A stretch of 64,000 nt of DNA, from assembly GCF_007860075.1 (NCBI RefSeq), contig NZ_SJPP01000001.1, positions 3,011,490-3,075,489 of the forward strand, written 5' to 3'. Below, piece after piece: positions 26,963 through 36,015 of the stretch. The translations under genes were made by a program, and so were the position numbers. Positions within the stretch are counted from its first letter, which is position 1, and the number at the start of each line of letters is the position of its first letter. The notes beneath the pieces were generated by a model. That model worked only from the letters and a program-made list of their open reading frames with translations. It was not told where the DNA came from and made no database searches. The stretch comes from Symmachiella macrocystis (lineage in GTDB: Bacteria > Planctomycetota > Planctomycetia > Planctomycetales > Planctomycetaceae).

Positions 26963-27229
26963 ATGTCAAACACCATTCCTACAGACTTAGAGCAGTTTGT
27001 TTCCCAACAGTTTGCTGCTGGCCAATTCCACACGCCCAATGAATTGGCCGAAGCAGTTCGCGCAGCTGCTGTGGAATTGTTTGATCGCGATCAACGCCTG
27101 AAGGAACTGCAAGCTGAAGTGCAACCTGCCCTGGACCGCCTTGAGCAAGGTGAAGGTGTCGAAGCAGATTTTGAAGATATCAAACGCCGCGGATCCGAGC
27201 GGCTTGCTTCCCGAATCAAGAGGGACTGA
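26963..27229 (+). CDS. ParD-like antitoxin
   Basis: An 88-residue protein of the ParD/CC2985 type. The N-terminal half (TIPTDLEQFVSQQFAAGQFHTPNELAEAVRAAAVEL) is the ribbon-helix-helix DNA-binding and dimerisation part. The charged C-terminal part (LKELQAEVQPALDRLEQGEGVEADFEDIKRRG) would wrap the toxin. The last base of its stop codon is the first base of the toxin start, the usual translational coupling in such pairs. It probably represses its own promoter. Confidence 0.85.
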   Translation: MSNTIPTDLEQFVSQQFAAGQFHTPNELAEAVRAAAVELFDRDQRLKELQAEVQPALDRLEQGEGVEADFEDIKRRGSERLASRIKRD

Positions 27230-27540
27230 TGCCGCAGGTATTGTGGGACAAAGCCGCAATCCAAGACCTAGACAATATCTGGGATTACATCGGCTCAGAG
27301 AACCATGACCCGATCGCGGCGGATCGCTTTATTGACCTGATTTGCGAGCGTTGCAAGGCATATTCGCAGCAACCCAATATGGGAACATCTTGGCCTGAGT
27401 TGGCCCCCGAGGTTTGTTTTTTTGTAGTGGGAGTCTATGTCGTGATCTACCGACCGACAGGTGATGGGATCGGTGTTGCCCGCATACTGCACGGCGCTCG
27501 CGATATTCAGGCCATCTTCCAGGAATCCCATCGCCAGTAG
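27229..27540 (+). CDS. ParE/RelE-family toxin
   Basis: A 103-residue protein with the ParE-type core: VLWDKAAIQDLDNIWDYIGSENHDPIAADRFIDLI, then GTSWPELAPEVCFFVVGVYVVIYRPTGDGIGVARILHGARD. The ending RILHGARDI is typical of the family. ParE members poison gyrase and RelE members cut mRNA; this one looks closer to ParE. The gene is full length and coupled to its antitoxin. Confidence 0.88.
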   Translation: MPQVLWDKAAIQDLDNIWDYIGSENHDPIAADRFIDLICERCKAYSQQPNMGTSWPELAPEVCFFVVGVYVVIYRPTGDGIGVARILHGARDIQAIFQESHRQ

Positions 27541-27848
27541 CAATTCGAATTGCGATAGAAATTTAAGGCTTTCGAGAATAGTCCCCAACAAGATTGTCCG
27601 GTGTTAGAGACGCACTGGGGCAATGCGATCAGACTTTTCAGAAACTCAACTTTCCTCGCCAATGGTTTCTGTTAAGATCGTTCTAAGTTCGCTGCATCCT
27701 TCTGCGAACCGCTGGCCGAATTTTGGTGTCCAGAACCCTTTCGGCACGTGATGTTTGAAGAATATCTTGAGCGTCGCACTCACCCAGCCCCTTTCATGGG
27801 GTTGCTTCCCATTGTGAGGAATATCCTCTGAACGGCCCCCCACAGGAA
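27541..27848. other. Intergenic region before the kinase gene
   Basis: About 300 bases with no supported gene. The minus-strand frame at 27646-27987 has no family features and overlaps the kinase. No repeat or promoter was recognised with confidence. Confidence 0.4.
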
Positions 27849-28967
27849 TTGCTGGCCAATTACAACGCGATACTCGATCGGCAAAAGCTCGATTGGGTCG
27901 CTCAACGCCCCTTTCTGCGCCGTATCGGCGTCGGGGGGCAAGGAGTTGTTTATCTGAGCGAACGCAGTGGCGTTGACGGCTTTTCATTGCCCGTTGCCCT
28001 CAAAATCTTTTCCCCCGAGCATTTCGACGAAACCGCCAAATACGAGCGGGAAATGACCCGCATTGCGCAGGTCTCCTCTCAGGTCGCCGGCGTTCAACAC
28101 GACAATTTGATCGCCGTCCACGACTTCGTGGCCATCGATGGCTTGCGTCTGTTGGAGATGGAATGGGTCGACGGATTCGATTTACAACGCCTGCTCAAGC
28201 CGGGCATGATGAAACATCTCAAGTCACGCGTCTCGGCGGAGCGCTGGCGCGATATCAATGAGATCGTTGTAACGCGCGGCCTGGACAAGCCACGGCTGAG
28301 GCCGGCATTTGCCATCGCCGTGTTTCGCGGCTGCCTGTCCGCGCTCGATGCGTTACATCGACGCGGGATTGTTCATAACGACATCAAACCGGCCAACATC
28401 ATGCTCAAACGGACCGGTAGCGTGAAAATTATCGATATTGGATCGGCCTACGATCTTCGCAATCGGCCTGAAACGGGACGCTGTACACCCGCTTATGCCG
28501 CACCGGAAGTCCTGCAGGGCACCGTCGGCTCACCCGCAGCCGACTTGGCCGGCTTGGGCTACGTCCTGATTGAAATGCTCACAGGGGCACAGCCTTTTCT
28601 CGGCAAAAAAAGCCTGAATGCCGCTCTCAAAGCAAAGCACACCATCCTGGATCAAATTCCCCAGTTGCTGCCGCCTGAAGAATTGGCGTTCAATGAGTTG
28701 CTGATTCGGATGCTGCGGAAACTGGTGCACCCCGATCCTGAAAAGAGATTCAAAACGGCCGAAGACGCCGATCTCGCACGACACGGCGCCGCCGAGTTTC
28801 AAAACGTTCTCGTCAAAGGGGATCTGTCCAGCGAGTACGTTGCGGAGATCCGGCATTGGATGGAAGAAATCGAACTCACCGATTTCCCTGACCGCTCCCA
28901 AACAGCGGCCGATTCCGATTCTGATTCGATCTATTTAGCGTCCACACGATTCGCTGCTGATGAATAA
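27849..28967 (+). CDS. Serine/threonine protein kinase with HND and DIG motifs
   Basis: A 372-residue Hanks-type kinase. The glycine loop is RIGVGGQGVVYL (25-36) and the ATP lysine is in VALKIF (K52). The catalytic loop is HNDIKPANIM (176-185) instead of HRD, and the magnesium motif is DIG (196-198) instead of DFG. An APE-like AAPEVLQG follows. There is no transmembrane segment, so it is probably cytosolic. No ATG is available near the start: the first usable codon in frame is TTG 27849, after an in-frame stop at 27768, so the start is uncertain. The end overlaps the GH3 gene on the other strand by 37 bases. Confidence 0.85.
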   Translation: MLANYNAILDRQKLDWVAQRPFLRRIGVGGQGVVYLSERSGVDGFSLPVALKIFSPEHFDETAKYEREMTRIAQVSSQVAGVQHDNLIAVHDFVAIDGLRLLEMEWVDGFDLQRLLKPGMMKHLKSRVSAERWRDINEIVVTRGLDKPRLRPAFAIAVFRGCLSALDALHRRGIVHNDIKPANIMLKRTGSVKIIDIGSAYDLRNRPETGRCTPAYAAPEVLQGTVGSPAADLAGLGYVLIEMLTGAQPFLGKKSLNAALKAKHTILDQIPQLLPPEELAFNELLIRMLRKLVHPDPEKRFKTAEDADLARHGAAEFQNVLVKGDLSSEYVAEIRHWMEEIELTDFPDRSQTAADSDSDSIYLASTRFAADE

Positions 28968-30679
28968 GGACGCGGAATCCCATCGGTCTCCGTCCGGCAA
29001 CCGTTGACGAATTCGGCCATAAACTCCTGGTAGAATTCCAACTGCGGGACCAGGCAGGGATGCTTGTATTGCTCAAGGCTGCCTCCCAGACGGGACTGCC
29101 GTTTCAGGCAAAACTTCTCCCAGGTCCCTTTGGGCAACAACTGCATTGTCATTGGTCCCAGCCGGCCGGTGTTTCGTTTTTCGTCGTACTCGGGGTTCAA
29201 CGTCTTCAAGTATTGATCGGTACTGGCCACAATTTTAGCGCCGACATCAGCCGAAGGCAGATTCGTTTCTTCCACTAAGAATCGATACTGCGGCGGCTCG
29301 CCCCACGACGGGACGACCGTAAAATGTCCCAATTCCAGACCCAGCGGATCCACGCTTTCGCGAACAGCAGCAACGATTTGGCTTTCCGAAATCTTCTCGC
29401 CCGTGATGCTGGAAATGTGAGCACCCTTATTGAGGAACTCCAATGTCGGCGTCGTTCCTAGGAATCCCGTACAGCGCACGACATCGTGAATATCGTATCG
29501 GTATAGCCCTGATGCGGTCGTCAACAGGATGAAATAGTTCCGGTCTTCGATCAGCTCGTGCGCTGCGAGCACCGTCGGATCAGCCGAGCCCATTTCCTCT
29601 TCGGGAATAAACTCGAAGAAGTGCGACGTTGCATCGAGCACACCGGACGACGTATTGCTGGACAAAGGAATCGTCATGCGACCTTCACTGGCCGACAGGC
29701 CGTGGTCGCGGATGTTGTTTTGTCCGTAAAACTGAGGCAGGCCCGCCAAGTACGGTCCCATGCTGCCACCGGTCCAGACCGACAGCAATTCCAAATCGGG
29801 CCAGAAGTCCTTGGGATACAGGTGACCCGTCCGATTGACAATCGCTTCCAGTTCACGTGCTCGCTGCGGGTTTGCGCGCGTCTTGCGCTGCAATCCACGA
29901 CGGATCTCATCATCGACCGTCACCTTTGTCGACAACGTGCCGTCGGCGATGTCGCGAATCAAGTCCTCACGGCATTCGTCCGCCAACTTCGCCAGATGCA
30001 GCAGGGTGCTCGGGTTGGCCGTGGTGACGATACCCACTTTCGAGTCCGTAATCGCCGCCCGCAGCATGGCATAGTATTTTGACCGCGGATCTTTGATTTT
30101 CATCACCGGCTTGGGCACGGTGTACATCGTTTGGATCAGCGGATTGAGCATTTCGCAGGCCAGTCCGCTGATATTACCGCAAGGCGTCCCTCCCGGTGTG
30201 CGAAACTGGTCGTAGTCGCTACTGAGCTGCACGATCCTTCGCTTGTACAAAGCGCGGTGGTCGTCATAAGCGCAGACACCCCAGATCCGCCAACCCAGAC
30301 GATAGTCGTCCATGAATTGCGACGTGATCGGAATGTATTTCGCACCGGAGGTTGTTCCGCTGGTAAGCGCGAACATCAACAGCCGGTTTTGCGGGCCCAG
30401 CAGCGCCGAACTTTCCCCGTTTTTAAGCCGCTCGATGTAGGGGCGAAAATACTCGTAATCGGAAATCGGCAAGCGGGCGCGAAAATCGGCTACGTTGCGT
30501 ATCTCAGAAAAGCCATGTTCGCGACCAAAATCGCTGTCTGCGTTGAGCGCGATCAGACGCTTGAGGACGGCATTTTGCGCACCGCGTGAGTTTTGCGTAG
30601 CCTTCACAAAGCTCGCAACTTGACGGCGCATGCGGAGACGGATTGGTGCACCGCCCCAGTATCGGACTGTATCGAGCAT
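28931..30679 (-). CDS. GH3-family acyl-adenylate/amido synthetase-like protein
   Basis: A 582-residue protein of the GH3 superfamily, known from plant auxin and jasmonate conjugating enzymes but widespread in bacteria. The first nucleotide-binding motif is LTSGTTSGAKYIPIT (about 107-121). Later segments are SASEGRMTIP, ELIEDRNYFILLTTASGLYRYDIHDVVRCTGFLG and GEKISESQ, the last binding the adenylate. The family activates carboxylic acids with ATP and couples them to amines. The bacterial substrate is unknown. Confidence 0.88.
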   Translation of the reverse strand: MLDTVRYWGGAPIRLRMRRQVASFVKATQNSRGAQNAVLKRLIALNADSDFGREHGFSEIRNVADFRARLPISDYEYFRPYIERLKNGESSALLGPQNRLLMFALTSGTTSGAKYIPITSQFMDDYRLGWRIWGVCAYDDHRALYKRRIVQLSSDYDQFRTPGGTPCGNISGLACEMLNPLIQTMYTVPKPVMKIKDPRSKYYAMLRAAITDSKVGIVTTANPSTLLHLAKLADECREDLIRDIADGTLSTKVTVDDEIRRGLQRKTRANPQRARELEAIVNRTGHLYPKDFWPDLELLSVWTGGSMGPYLAGLPQFYGQNNIRDHGLSASEGRMTIPLSSNTSSGVLDATSHFFEFIPEEEMGSADPTVLAAHELIEDRNYFILLTTASGLYRYDIHDVVRCTGFLGTTPTLEFLNKGAHISSITGEKISESQIVAAVRESVDPLGLELGHFTVVPSWGEPPQYRFLVEETNLPSADVGAKIVASTDQYLKTLNPEYDEKRNTGRLGPMTMQLLPKGTWEKFCLKRQSRLGGSLEQYKHPCLVPQLEFYQEFMAEFVNGCRTETDGIPRPYSSAANRVDAK

Positions 30680-31017
30680 GACTCCTGTCCGCGAATTCGT
30701 GCAGTATCAAAGCCGATTCGACAGGCGACCCACCGCCAATGCAATACCCGTCAAATCGAGTATCGATCAGCAGCCCTATGTGGCTCGACCAACGAAAACG
30801 AAAACGCGAAGGATGCTTTACCAGCCCGACCTCCTCTGGCGGGTCCCGGTGACTTTCGAATCACGGTGCACATTCAAACCGTGCTGCAAAAGCAAACGCA
30901 TGAGAATTCGATGCGGGCAAATATCCGTCCTGGTATTTGGCTAATCCGCTCAAAATCTCGGGAATTACAACAATACGGCCGTACGTAGCCGTCGCTGGAA
31001 CTCCTCTAGCGTCCTTC
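30680..31017. other. Intergenic region between the GH3 gene and the small basic protein
   Basis: About 340 bases that should include the GH3 promoter on the minus strand. No convincing ORF, repeat or promoter was recognised. Confidence 0.4.
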
Positions 31018-31227
31018 TCAATTAGTTTCGTCTTCTTCCGCAGATTTCTTCTTCTTCTTTTTCCCAATGACCAACTTAATGACCCGAACTTTGGGAAGTC
31101 CCAGAGGACTGCGTCCTTCGACCCAGCGATCTTCCGATTTCATTTGGGCGACCCGCTCCGCTCGCGTTAACACATTCCGCGAACGCGCCAGACGGCCTCC
31201 CCGACGTAAACTCTTATGAACTGTCAC
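31018..31227 (-). CDS. Small basic protein (TIGR04137-like, PVC superphylum)
   Basis: A 69-residue, highly basic protein: MTVHKSLRRGGRLARSRNVL, then RWVEGRSPLGLPKVRVIKLV and a lysine run (GKKKKKK) with an acidic tail. This pattern matches the small basic protein family shared by Planctomycetes, Verrucomicrobia and Chlamydiae, whose composition suggests RNA or ribosome binding. The start is GTG 31227 with GAGAGG upstream. It has its own upstream gap of about 345 bases. Confidence 0.85.
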   Translation of the reverse strand: MTVHKSLRRGGRLARSRNVLTRAERVAQMKSEDRWVEGRSPLGLPKVRVIKLVIGKKKKKKSAEEDETN

Positions 31228-31572
31228 GTTAAACCTCTCTTCACTGTCTCGAAAACCACTACGGCAACACGCCGCCGGTTGACTGCCTTGTGCATGCCAA
31301 GCGCTTGCTTGACACGATCTGTATCTGAATTATCCGCTTAGCCGCCATAAACGACACAACAGATTTGACGTTCTAAAGACCAAAATTCCGCAAATTAGAC
31401 GATCAACAACACTGAGCACACGATTCGTCGCGGTGACCGGGACAAATTGCCGCAATCCGCGATTTTAGGGATCTTTGTCCCACTTTTCAACTGAAATCGG
31501 TACCATCCCGCCCCAGGAACGATTTCAAACGCTGAGCTCCACCGGCGTGTCGCCCCAACGAATCCACGCGGA
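31228..31572. other. Intergenic region upstream of the small basic protein
   Basis: About 345 bases between the end of the ketosynthase gene and the small basic protein. It probably contains the promoter of the latter, but no hexamer pair was convincing. No ORF was recognised. Confidence 0.4.
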
Positions 31573-32859
31573 TTAGTCTTGGAACTTGGAGAAGATAAGC
31601 GAAATATTTTGTCCCCCGAATCCAAAACTGTTCGAGAGTGCTCGTGTGACATCTTGCGGACGCGATTCATTCGGGACATAGTCCAAATCGCAATCCGGGT
31701 CAGGAGTCTCGTAATTGATCGTCGGCGGCAGGACGCCATCGCGCATTGCCATAATACATGTGATCGCTTCCACGCTTCCCGCAGCGGCGATTAAATGTCC
31801 CATCATGCTTTTGATGCTGGAAACCGGCGTGTTGCGAGCATCATCGCCCAGCGCGCCTTTGATCGCCAACGTCTCCACGCGGTCATTCACCGAAGTGCTC
31901 GTGCCGTGCGCGTTCACATAGTCGATCTGATCCGTATTCAACTTCGCATCGTTGAGCGCCATTTTGATACAGGCAATCGCTCCCCGTCCTTCGGGATGCG
32001 TGTCGGTAATGCGAAACGCATCAGCTGTCGAACCGTAACCGGCAATCTCGGCATAAATCTTGGCGCCTCGTGCTTGGGCCCGTTCCAATTCTTCCAAAAC
32101 CAACATCCCCGCCCCTTCGCCTAACACAAAACCATCCCGGTTTTTGTCAAACGGTCGCGACGCGGCTTGGGGGACTTCGTTATTGGTCGACAGGGCTGTT
32201 AATAGGTTAAATCCGGTCACGCCAAAGGGGTGAATCATGCTGTGCGAGCCGCCCGACAACATGACGTCGGCATCACCGCGACGAATAATTTCTGTCGCTT
32301 CGCCGATTGCTTGGCTGGAGGCGGCACAGGCGGTTAGACAATTGGCATTTGGGCCTTGGGCATTGAAAATCGATGCCAAGTGACCGACAGGCATGTTGGG
32401 TTCTTGTTCCAATTCCGCTTGAGGATGCAGAGCAGCTAAGCCATTTCGCGTAAATTGCACCAAGTCGACTTCGCCGTTTTTCGAGGCATCGGCGATGATC
32501 CGCATCAGGCTCATGAAGTCCTGTTGCCCTTCACCGGCCCCCAGATAGACGCCAAAATCGACCGGGTCGAGATTCGGATCGTCCATCAGTCCCGAGTCTT
32601 TAATCGCGTCGGTCGCCGCCCCAATCGCAAAGCGAACGTTCCGTCCGGCATGCTCATACAGGCTTTCGTCATCGACGTAGCTACTGAAGTCGAATCCTTT
32701 GACTTCGCCGGCAATTTGCGTGGGAAAGTTGGAGGCATCGAAGTGTGAAATCGGCCCCACGCCGCTACCCGCTTCCTGCAAGACTTTCCACATGGATTCC
32801 ACAGTGTTGCCCACGGGCGTGATACAACCGATTCCGGTTACGACAACTCGACGTCTCAT
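31573..32859 (-). CDS. fabF: Beta-ketoacyl-ACP synthase II type
   Basis: A 428-residue condensing enzyme from ATG 32859; an upstream TTG at 32874 is less likely. The Cys-His-His triad is visible: TACAASSQAIGEA, NAHGTSTSVND and SMMGHLIAAAGSVEA. The N-terminus MRRRVVVTGIGCITPVGNTV is typical of FabF. It elongates acyl-ACP with malonyl-ACP. It is the last gene of a minus-strand cluster of dehydratase, reductase, ACP, dehydratase and synthase, and could be either the main or a specialised synthase. Confidence 0.92.
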   Translation of the reverse strand: MRRRVVVTGIGCITPVGNTVESMWKVLQEAGSGVGPISHFDASNFPTQIAGEVKGFDFSSYVDDESLYEHAGRNVRFAIGAATDAIKDSGLMDDPNLDPVDFGVYLGAGEGQQDFMSLMRIIADASKNGEVDLVQFTRNGLAALHPQAELEQEPNMPVGHLASIFNAQGPNANCLTACAASSQAIGEATEIIRRGDADVMLSGGSHSMIHPFGVTGFNLLTALSTNNEVPQAASRPFDKNRDGFVLGEGAGMLVLEELERAQARGAKIYAEIAGYGSTADAFRITDTHPEGRGAIACIKMALNDAKLNTDQIDYVNAHGTSTSVNDRVETLAIKGALGDDARNTPVSSIKSMMGHLIAAAGSVEAITCIMAMRDGVLPPTINYETPDPDCDLDYVPNESRPQDVTRALSNSFGFGGQNISLIFSKFQD

Positions 32860-33055
32860 GGAACTGCTATCCAAATTCTCAAAGGAATGGAAACGCGGGG
32901 ATTTGAAAACTCAACTGCGGCGGCCGGGCATCCATCACGTGCCGCGGGCGACAACTATTGTATCCGTGTAGCCCCTTGTAGGCCAAGCACGATTCTCAGA
33001 GATGTGGCCACGGGACCGCCCAGCAGACTCGGTTCATTCTGGGTCAACAAGCCTG

Positions 33056-33565
33056 TTAGTGGGATTCGGCTTTCACGGAAATCTTGGTACTGCCGTCCCC
33101 TGCTTTGCCGACATCCATCACTCCCAGCAACCGCATGCTGAAAACGAAGTTCTTTTGATCAATCGCCGCCGCTTCCGGACGGGTCTTGTCGACGTGGGCG
33201 AACACAATTTCGGCTTCGGCGACGAGGCGGTCCCCGGCCGTTGCCGTACATTCCACCATGCCGCCTTGCTCTGAAGACTCCACTAGGTTGACTTTATAGG
33301 TCAGCTTGTCACCCGGGCAGGCCCAACTGTGAAATTCACACTTCGGGATTTTGGCGAGGATCACGACATGCTCGAAGTCGTTTTTCTCACCGAGCAAAAT
33401 CCCACCCGTTTGCGCCAAACCTTCCATGATCAACGAACCGGGCATCACCGGAAATCCGGGATAATGGTCGTGCAAATGTTCTTCGGCCAACGTGACATTC
33501 TTAACGGCCGTGGCATGCGAACCGCTTTCGAACTCCGTAAACCGGTCTATCCAGATCCACCGCAT
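33056..33565 (-). CDS. FabZ-type 3-hydroxyacyl-ACP dehydratase, copy 1
   Basis: A 169-residue hot-dog protein from ATG 33565. The active-site block HYPGFPVMPGSLIMEGLAQTGG has the catalytic His and Glu in the FabZ arrangement. The chain is about 20 residues longer than E. coli FabZ, with a tail VDKTRPEAAAIDQKNFVFSM. It dehydrates 3-hydroxyacyl-ACP. It is placed between the ACP and fabF, and a second FabZ-like gene starts the cluster. Confidence 0.88.
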   Translation of the reverse strand: MRWIWIDRFTEFESGSHATAVKNVTLAEEHLHDHYPGFPVMPGSLIMEGLAQTGGILLGEKNDFEHVVILAKIPKCEFHSWACPGDKLTYKVNLVESSEQGGMVECTATAGDRLVAEAEIVFAHVDKTRPEAAAIDQKNFVFSMRLLGVMDVGKAGDGSTKISVKAESH

Positions 33566-33695
33566 GGAATCACTCGCCTCTGCTCTGAGTGCAACGCGCG
33601 TTAGGCCGCGGTATCCGCGCAAACAACGTGAAAAGGCCGGCCCGGCGAATCTAACGCCGAACCGGTCTGTTTAAAAATCTACCTCGAACTGCGCG

Positions 33696-34085
33696 TTAGG
33701 ACGCCAGTTTTTTATCGAGGTAATTGACGATCATTTGTACGGTGAACAGGTCGCCGATGTTCTCCACTTGGGGATCCGCAGCAAACTTGTCGACATCCGC
33801 AAACGGCAACTTTTCACGCAGAGTCGCCAAGCCTTCTTCGGTCACGACGCCGTCTTTGACCAAATTGGGATCGCCGGCGGTCAGATTCTCCGGGAACAAT
33901 TCGCCGCGAGGAATCTTCACATCGAACGTCTTTTCCAAACGGAACACGATGTCCAAAAAGTCGATCGATTCCGCACCCAAATCGCCAACCAATGTCGCCT
34001 CGGGAGTGACTTCGTCGTCATCCAAACCCAAAGCATCCACCATCGTCTCGGCAACTTTTTCGTAAATCTCGTCTTTTGTCGGCAT
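33696..34085 (-). CDS. Acyl carrier protein with about 50-residue insertion
   Basis: A 129-residue protein from ATG 34085, with GGAGG 6-7 bases upstream. The N-terminal part is ordinary ACP: helix I IYEKVAETMVDALGL, then DLGAESIDFLDIVFRLEKTFDVKIP with the phosphopantetheine serine at residue 40. A normal ACP would close with helix IV soon after, near residue 75. Here a segment of about 50 residues (62-113, VVTEEGLATLREKLPFADVDKF...) comes first, and the closing helix FTVQMIVNYLDKKL is at the very end. It shares its transcript with two dehydratases, a reductase and a synthase, so it is probably their carrier. Confidence 0.88.
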   Translation of the reverse strand: MPTKDEIYEKVAETMVDALGLDDDEVTPEATLVGDLGAESIDFLDIVFRLEKTFDVKIPRGELFPENLTAGDPNLVKDGVVTEEGLATLREKLPFADVDKFAADPQVENIGDLFTVQMIVNYLDKKLAS

Positions 34086-34260
34086 TACGCCTCCTCCTAG
34101 TGGCGGTTCCGTGACCTGAGATGTCACAGGGACCGCGCTGTGTCCCTAATTTGAAAATACCCAACCAAATTGTTCATCGTCATTTTGGTCGCCATCCAGC
34201 ATGCCGACCCGACCCACTTTTCTATATCCGTTGCCTCTCCGTCCCGGGAGAGGCCCACAC

Positions 34261-35013
34261 TCAAAATCCACCCAACGTCAATCCGCCATCAACGCTGATC
34301 GTTTGACCAGTGACATATGAGGCCCCGTCACCGGCCAAAAATAGGACTGCTTGGGCAACGTCATCCGGTTGACCCAACCGTCGGGCAGGAATTTTTTTCT
34401 TCAGTTCGCTGCCCGCCAAGTTGCGGACCGCTTCCGTCATATCCGTTTCAATAAAACCAGGAGCGACCGCATTCACAGTCACGCCCCGCCGCGCCAATTC
34501 CGTGGCCAGACAACGCGTAAAACCGATCATGCCCGCTTTACTCGATGCATAATTCACTTGTCCGGAATTCCCGAACTCAGCAGCGACGCTCGACATATTG
34601 ACAATTCGACCGTAACGCGCCGACATCATCGGCCGGGTGACCGCTTGGCAGAAGTTGTACACCGACGTCAGATTCGTATCGATGACTTCCTGCCATTGCT
34701 GCGGCGACATTTGCGCCAATAAGGTATCGCGGATAATCCCCGCGTTATTGACCAAAATGTCGATCTTTTCCCACTTTTCGAGTACCTGAGCCACAGCGGC
34801 ATCGGCGGCGTCTTTGTCTTTGACGTCTGCTTGAATCGCAAGGGCTTCGTGTTGATCCAGCTCCAGATCGGAGACCAATTGGTCGGCCGCCTCTTTGCTG
34901 GATTGATAGACGAACGCGACCTTCGCACCGGCTCGCGCCAACGCCCATACGATCGCCTTGCCGATCCCCCGGCTTCCACCGGTCACTAACGCCGTTTTAC
35001 CTTCGAGACTCAT
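34261..35013 (-). CDS. fabG: 3-oxoacyl-ACP reductase
   Basis: A 250-residue short-chain dehydrogenase. The NADP-binding motif is [11 protein letters not shown] (12-22), NNAG is present, and the Ser-Tyr-Lys set is in [22 protein letters not shown]. The ending [18 protein letters not shown] is typical of FabG. It reduces 3-oxoacyl-ACP. It is 56 bases downstream of the first FabZ-like gene, in the same direction as the ACP. Confidence 0.93.
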   Translation of the reverse strand: MSLEGKTALVTGGSRGIGKAIVWALARAGAKVAFVYQSSKEAADQLVSDLELDQHEALAIQADVKDKDAADAAVAQVLEKWEKIDILVNNAGIIRDTLLAQMSPQQWQEVIDTNLTSVYNFCQAVTRPMMSARYGRIVNMSSVAAEFGNSGQVNYASSKAGMIGFTRCLATELARRGVTVNAVAPGFIETDMTEAVRNLAGSELKKKIPARRLGQPDDVAQAVLFLAGDGASYVTGQTISVDGGLTLGGF

Positions 35014-35069
35014 CAGATTCCAACTTCTTCCACAATGAAGCGTGATTCAATAAAGGGTCAGGCCCCGAT

Positions 35070-35555
35070 TCACACAGTTTGTTCTAGAGGTGTCCACAAT
35101 TCCGCGAACAGCTCGCGCAATTTGCGAATACGATATTCGTCCGACGCCGCCAATTCCGGGTTGCGGTCGGCCAGATTGAATTTTTCCAAGGTCAGCCGCG
35201 CGCTCACCGTCGATCGGCCATCCACCGTCCCTTTGCCTTTGAGAGTGACCTCTCCGTCGGACGTTTTTTGCAAGTTCACTTCGATCGTCAGGCAATTTCC
35301 CGGAGTCACAAAACTATTGAATTTCACTGCCTTGGCGCTCTTCAGCAGGATCGTGCTCTCAGCAAAATCATCCGTCGCACGCACCAGCCAAGCCCCGGCT
35401 TGCACCATGGCTTCCAGCATCAAGACACCCGGCATGACCGGGAACCCGGGAAAATGGTCGGCTAGATATTCCTCGGCCAACGACAGGTTCTTGACAGCCG
35501 TGATCGAACGTCCCGGTTCCAATGACGTAATTTTATCAACAAGCGAAAAACGCAT
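35070..35555 (-). CDS. FabZ-type 3-hydroxyacyl-ACP dehydratase, copy 2
   Basis: A 161-residue hot-dog protein. The active-site block HFPGFPVMPGVLMLEAMVQAG keeps the catalytic His and Glu. The sequence differs clearly from the copy at 33056, so the two are diverged paralogues and not a recent duplication. It is the first gene of the cluster on the minus strand. Confidence 0.88.
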   Translation of the reverse strand: MRFSLVDKITSLEPGRSITAVKNLSLAEEYLADHFPGFPVMPGVLMLEAMVQAGAWLVRATDDFAESTILLKSAKAVKFNSFVTPGNCLTIEVNLQKTSDGEVTLKGKGTVDGRSTVSARLTLEKFNLADRNPELAASDEYRIRKLRELFAELWTPLEQTV

Positions 35556-36015
35556 CGATCCTCTTTTTTACGGCCTCGCGCCGTGTTGCTCCATCGTTAC
35601 TTAACACGTGATGGCGGACGGCAGTCCGTTCATACCACGATCGTCAGTCGGTTCAATCTTTCCGGACGTTGAGCCAGTTCCGTCACGGCTACGCCAGAAT
35701 CGTAAGAGTATAGTCAGCCTCGAAATCCATCACAAGGCTATCAGTCTGAGGCCTTGGGGCGATTGGGATATGTGCGAAGCCTCGTTGATCCAGGCTGCGC
35801 ATGTGTCCCTAAATACCCCAACCCTCCGCCGCTGCAACCGTCACAATACGACCTTCCCGGCAACCAGGCCCCACATATTGATAAGCAACGGTTACCGTTT
35901 TTGACACTTCGCACTCCTCGAACTATGGTTGCGCAACTCATATCGTTATGTACCACAACGATTTAAGGTCCATAACGCCAGATAAACAGTGGAAGAAGCA
36001 GCGGTTGCCCGGACT
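35556..36015. other. Divergent intergenic region between the FabZ cluster and the PilZ gene
   Basis: About 460 bases with promoters expected on both strands. A plus-strand candidate is listed separately. No ORF or repeat was recognised. Confidence 0.4.
35901..35929 (+). promoter_or_regulatory. Candidate sigma-70 promoter of the PilZ gene
   Basis: TTGACA (35901-35906), a 17-base spacer, then TATGGT (35924-35929). The -35 is perfect and the -10 is 4 of 6. It lies about 85 bases upstream of the PilZ ORF. Confidence 0.5.

Noticed and set aside
27646-27987. A 113-codon minus-strand ORF between the toxin and the kinase.
   Set aside because: It overlaps the kinase coding region and shows no family features.
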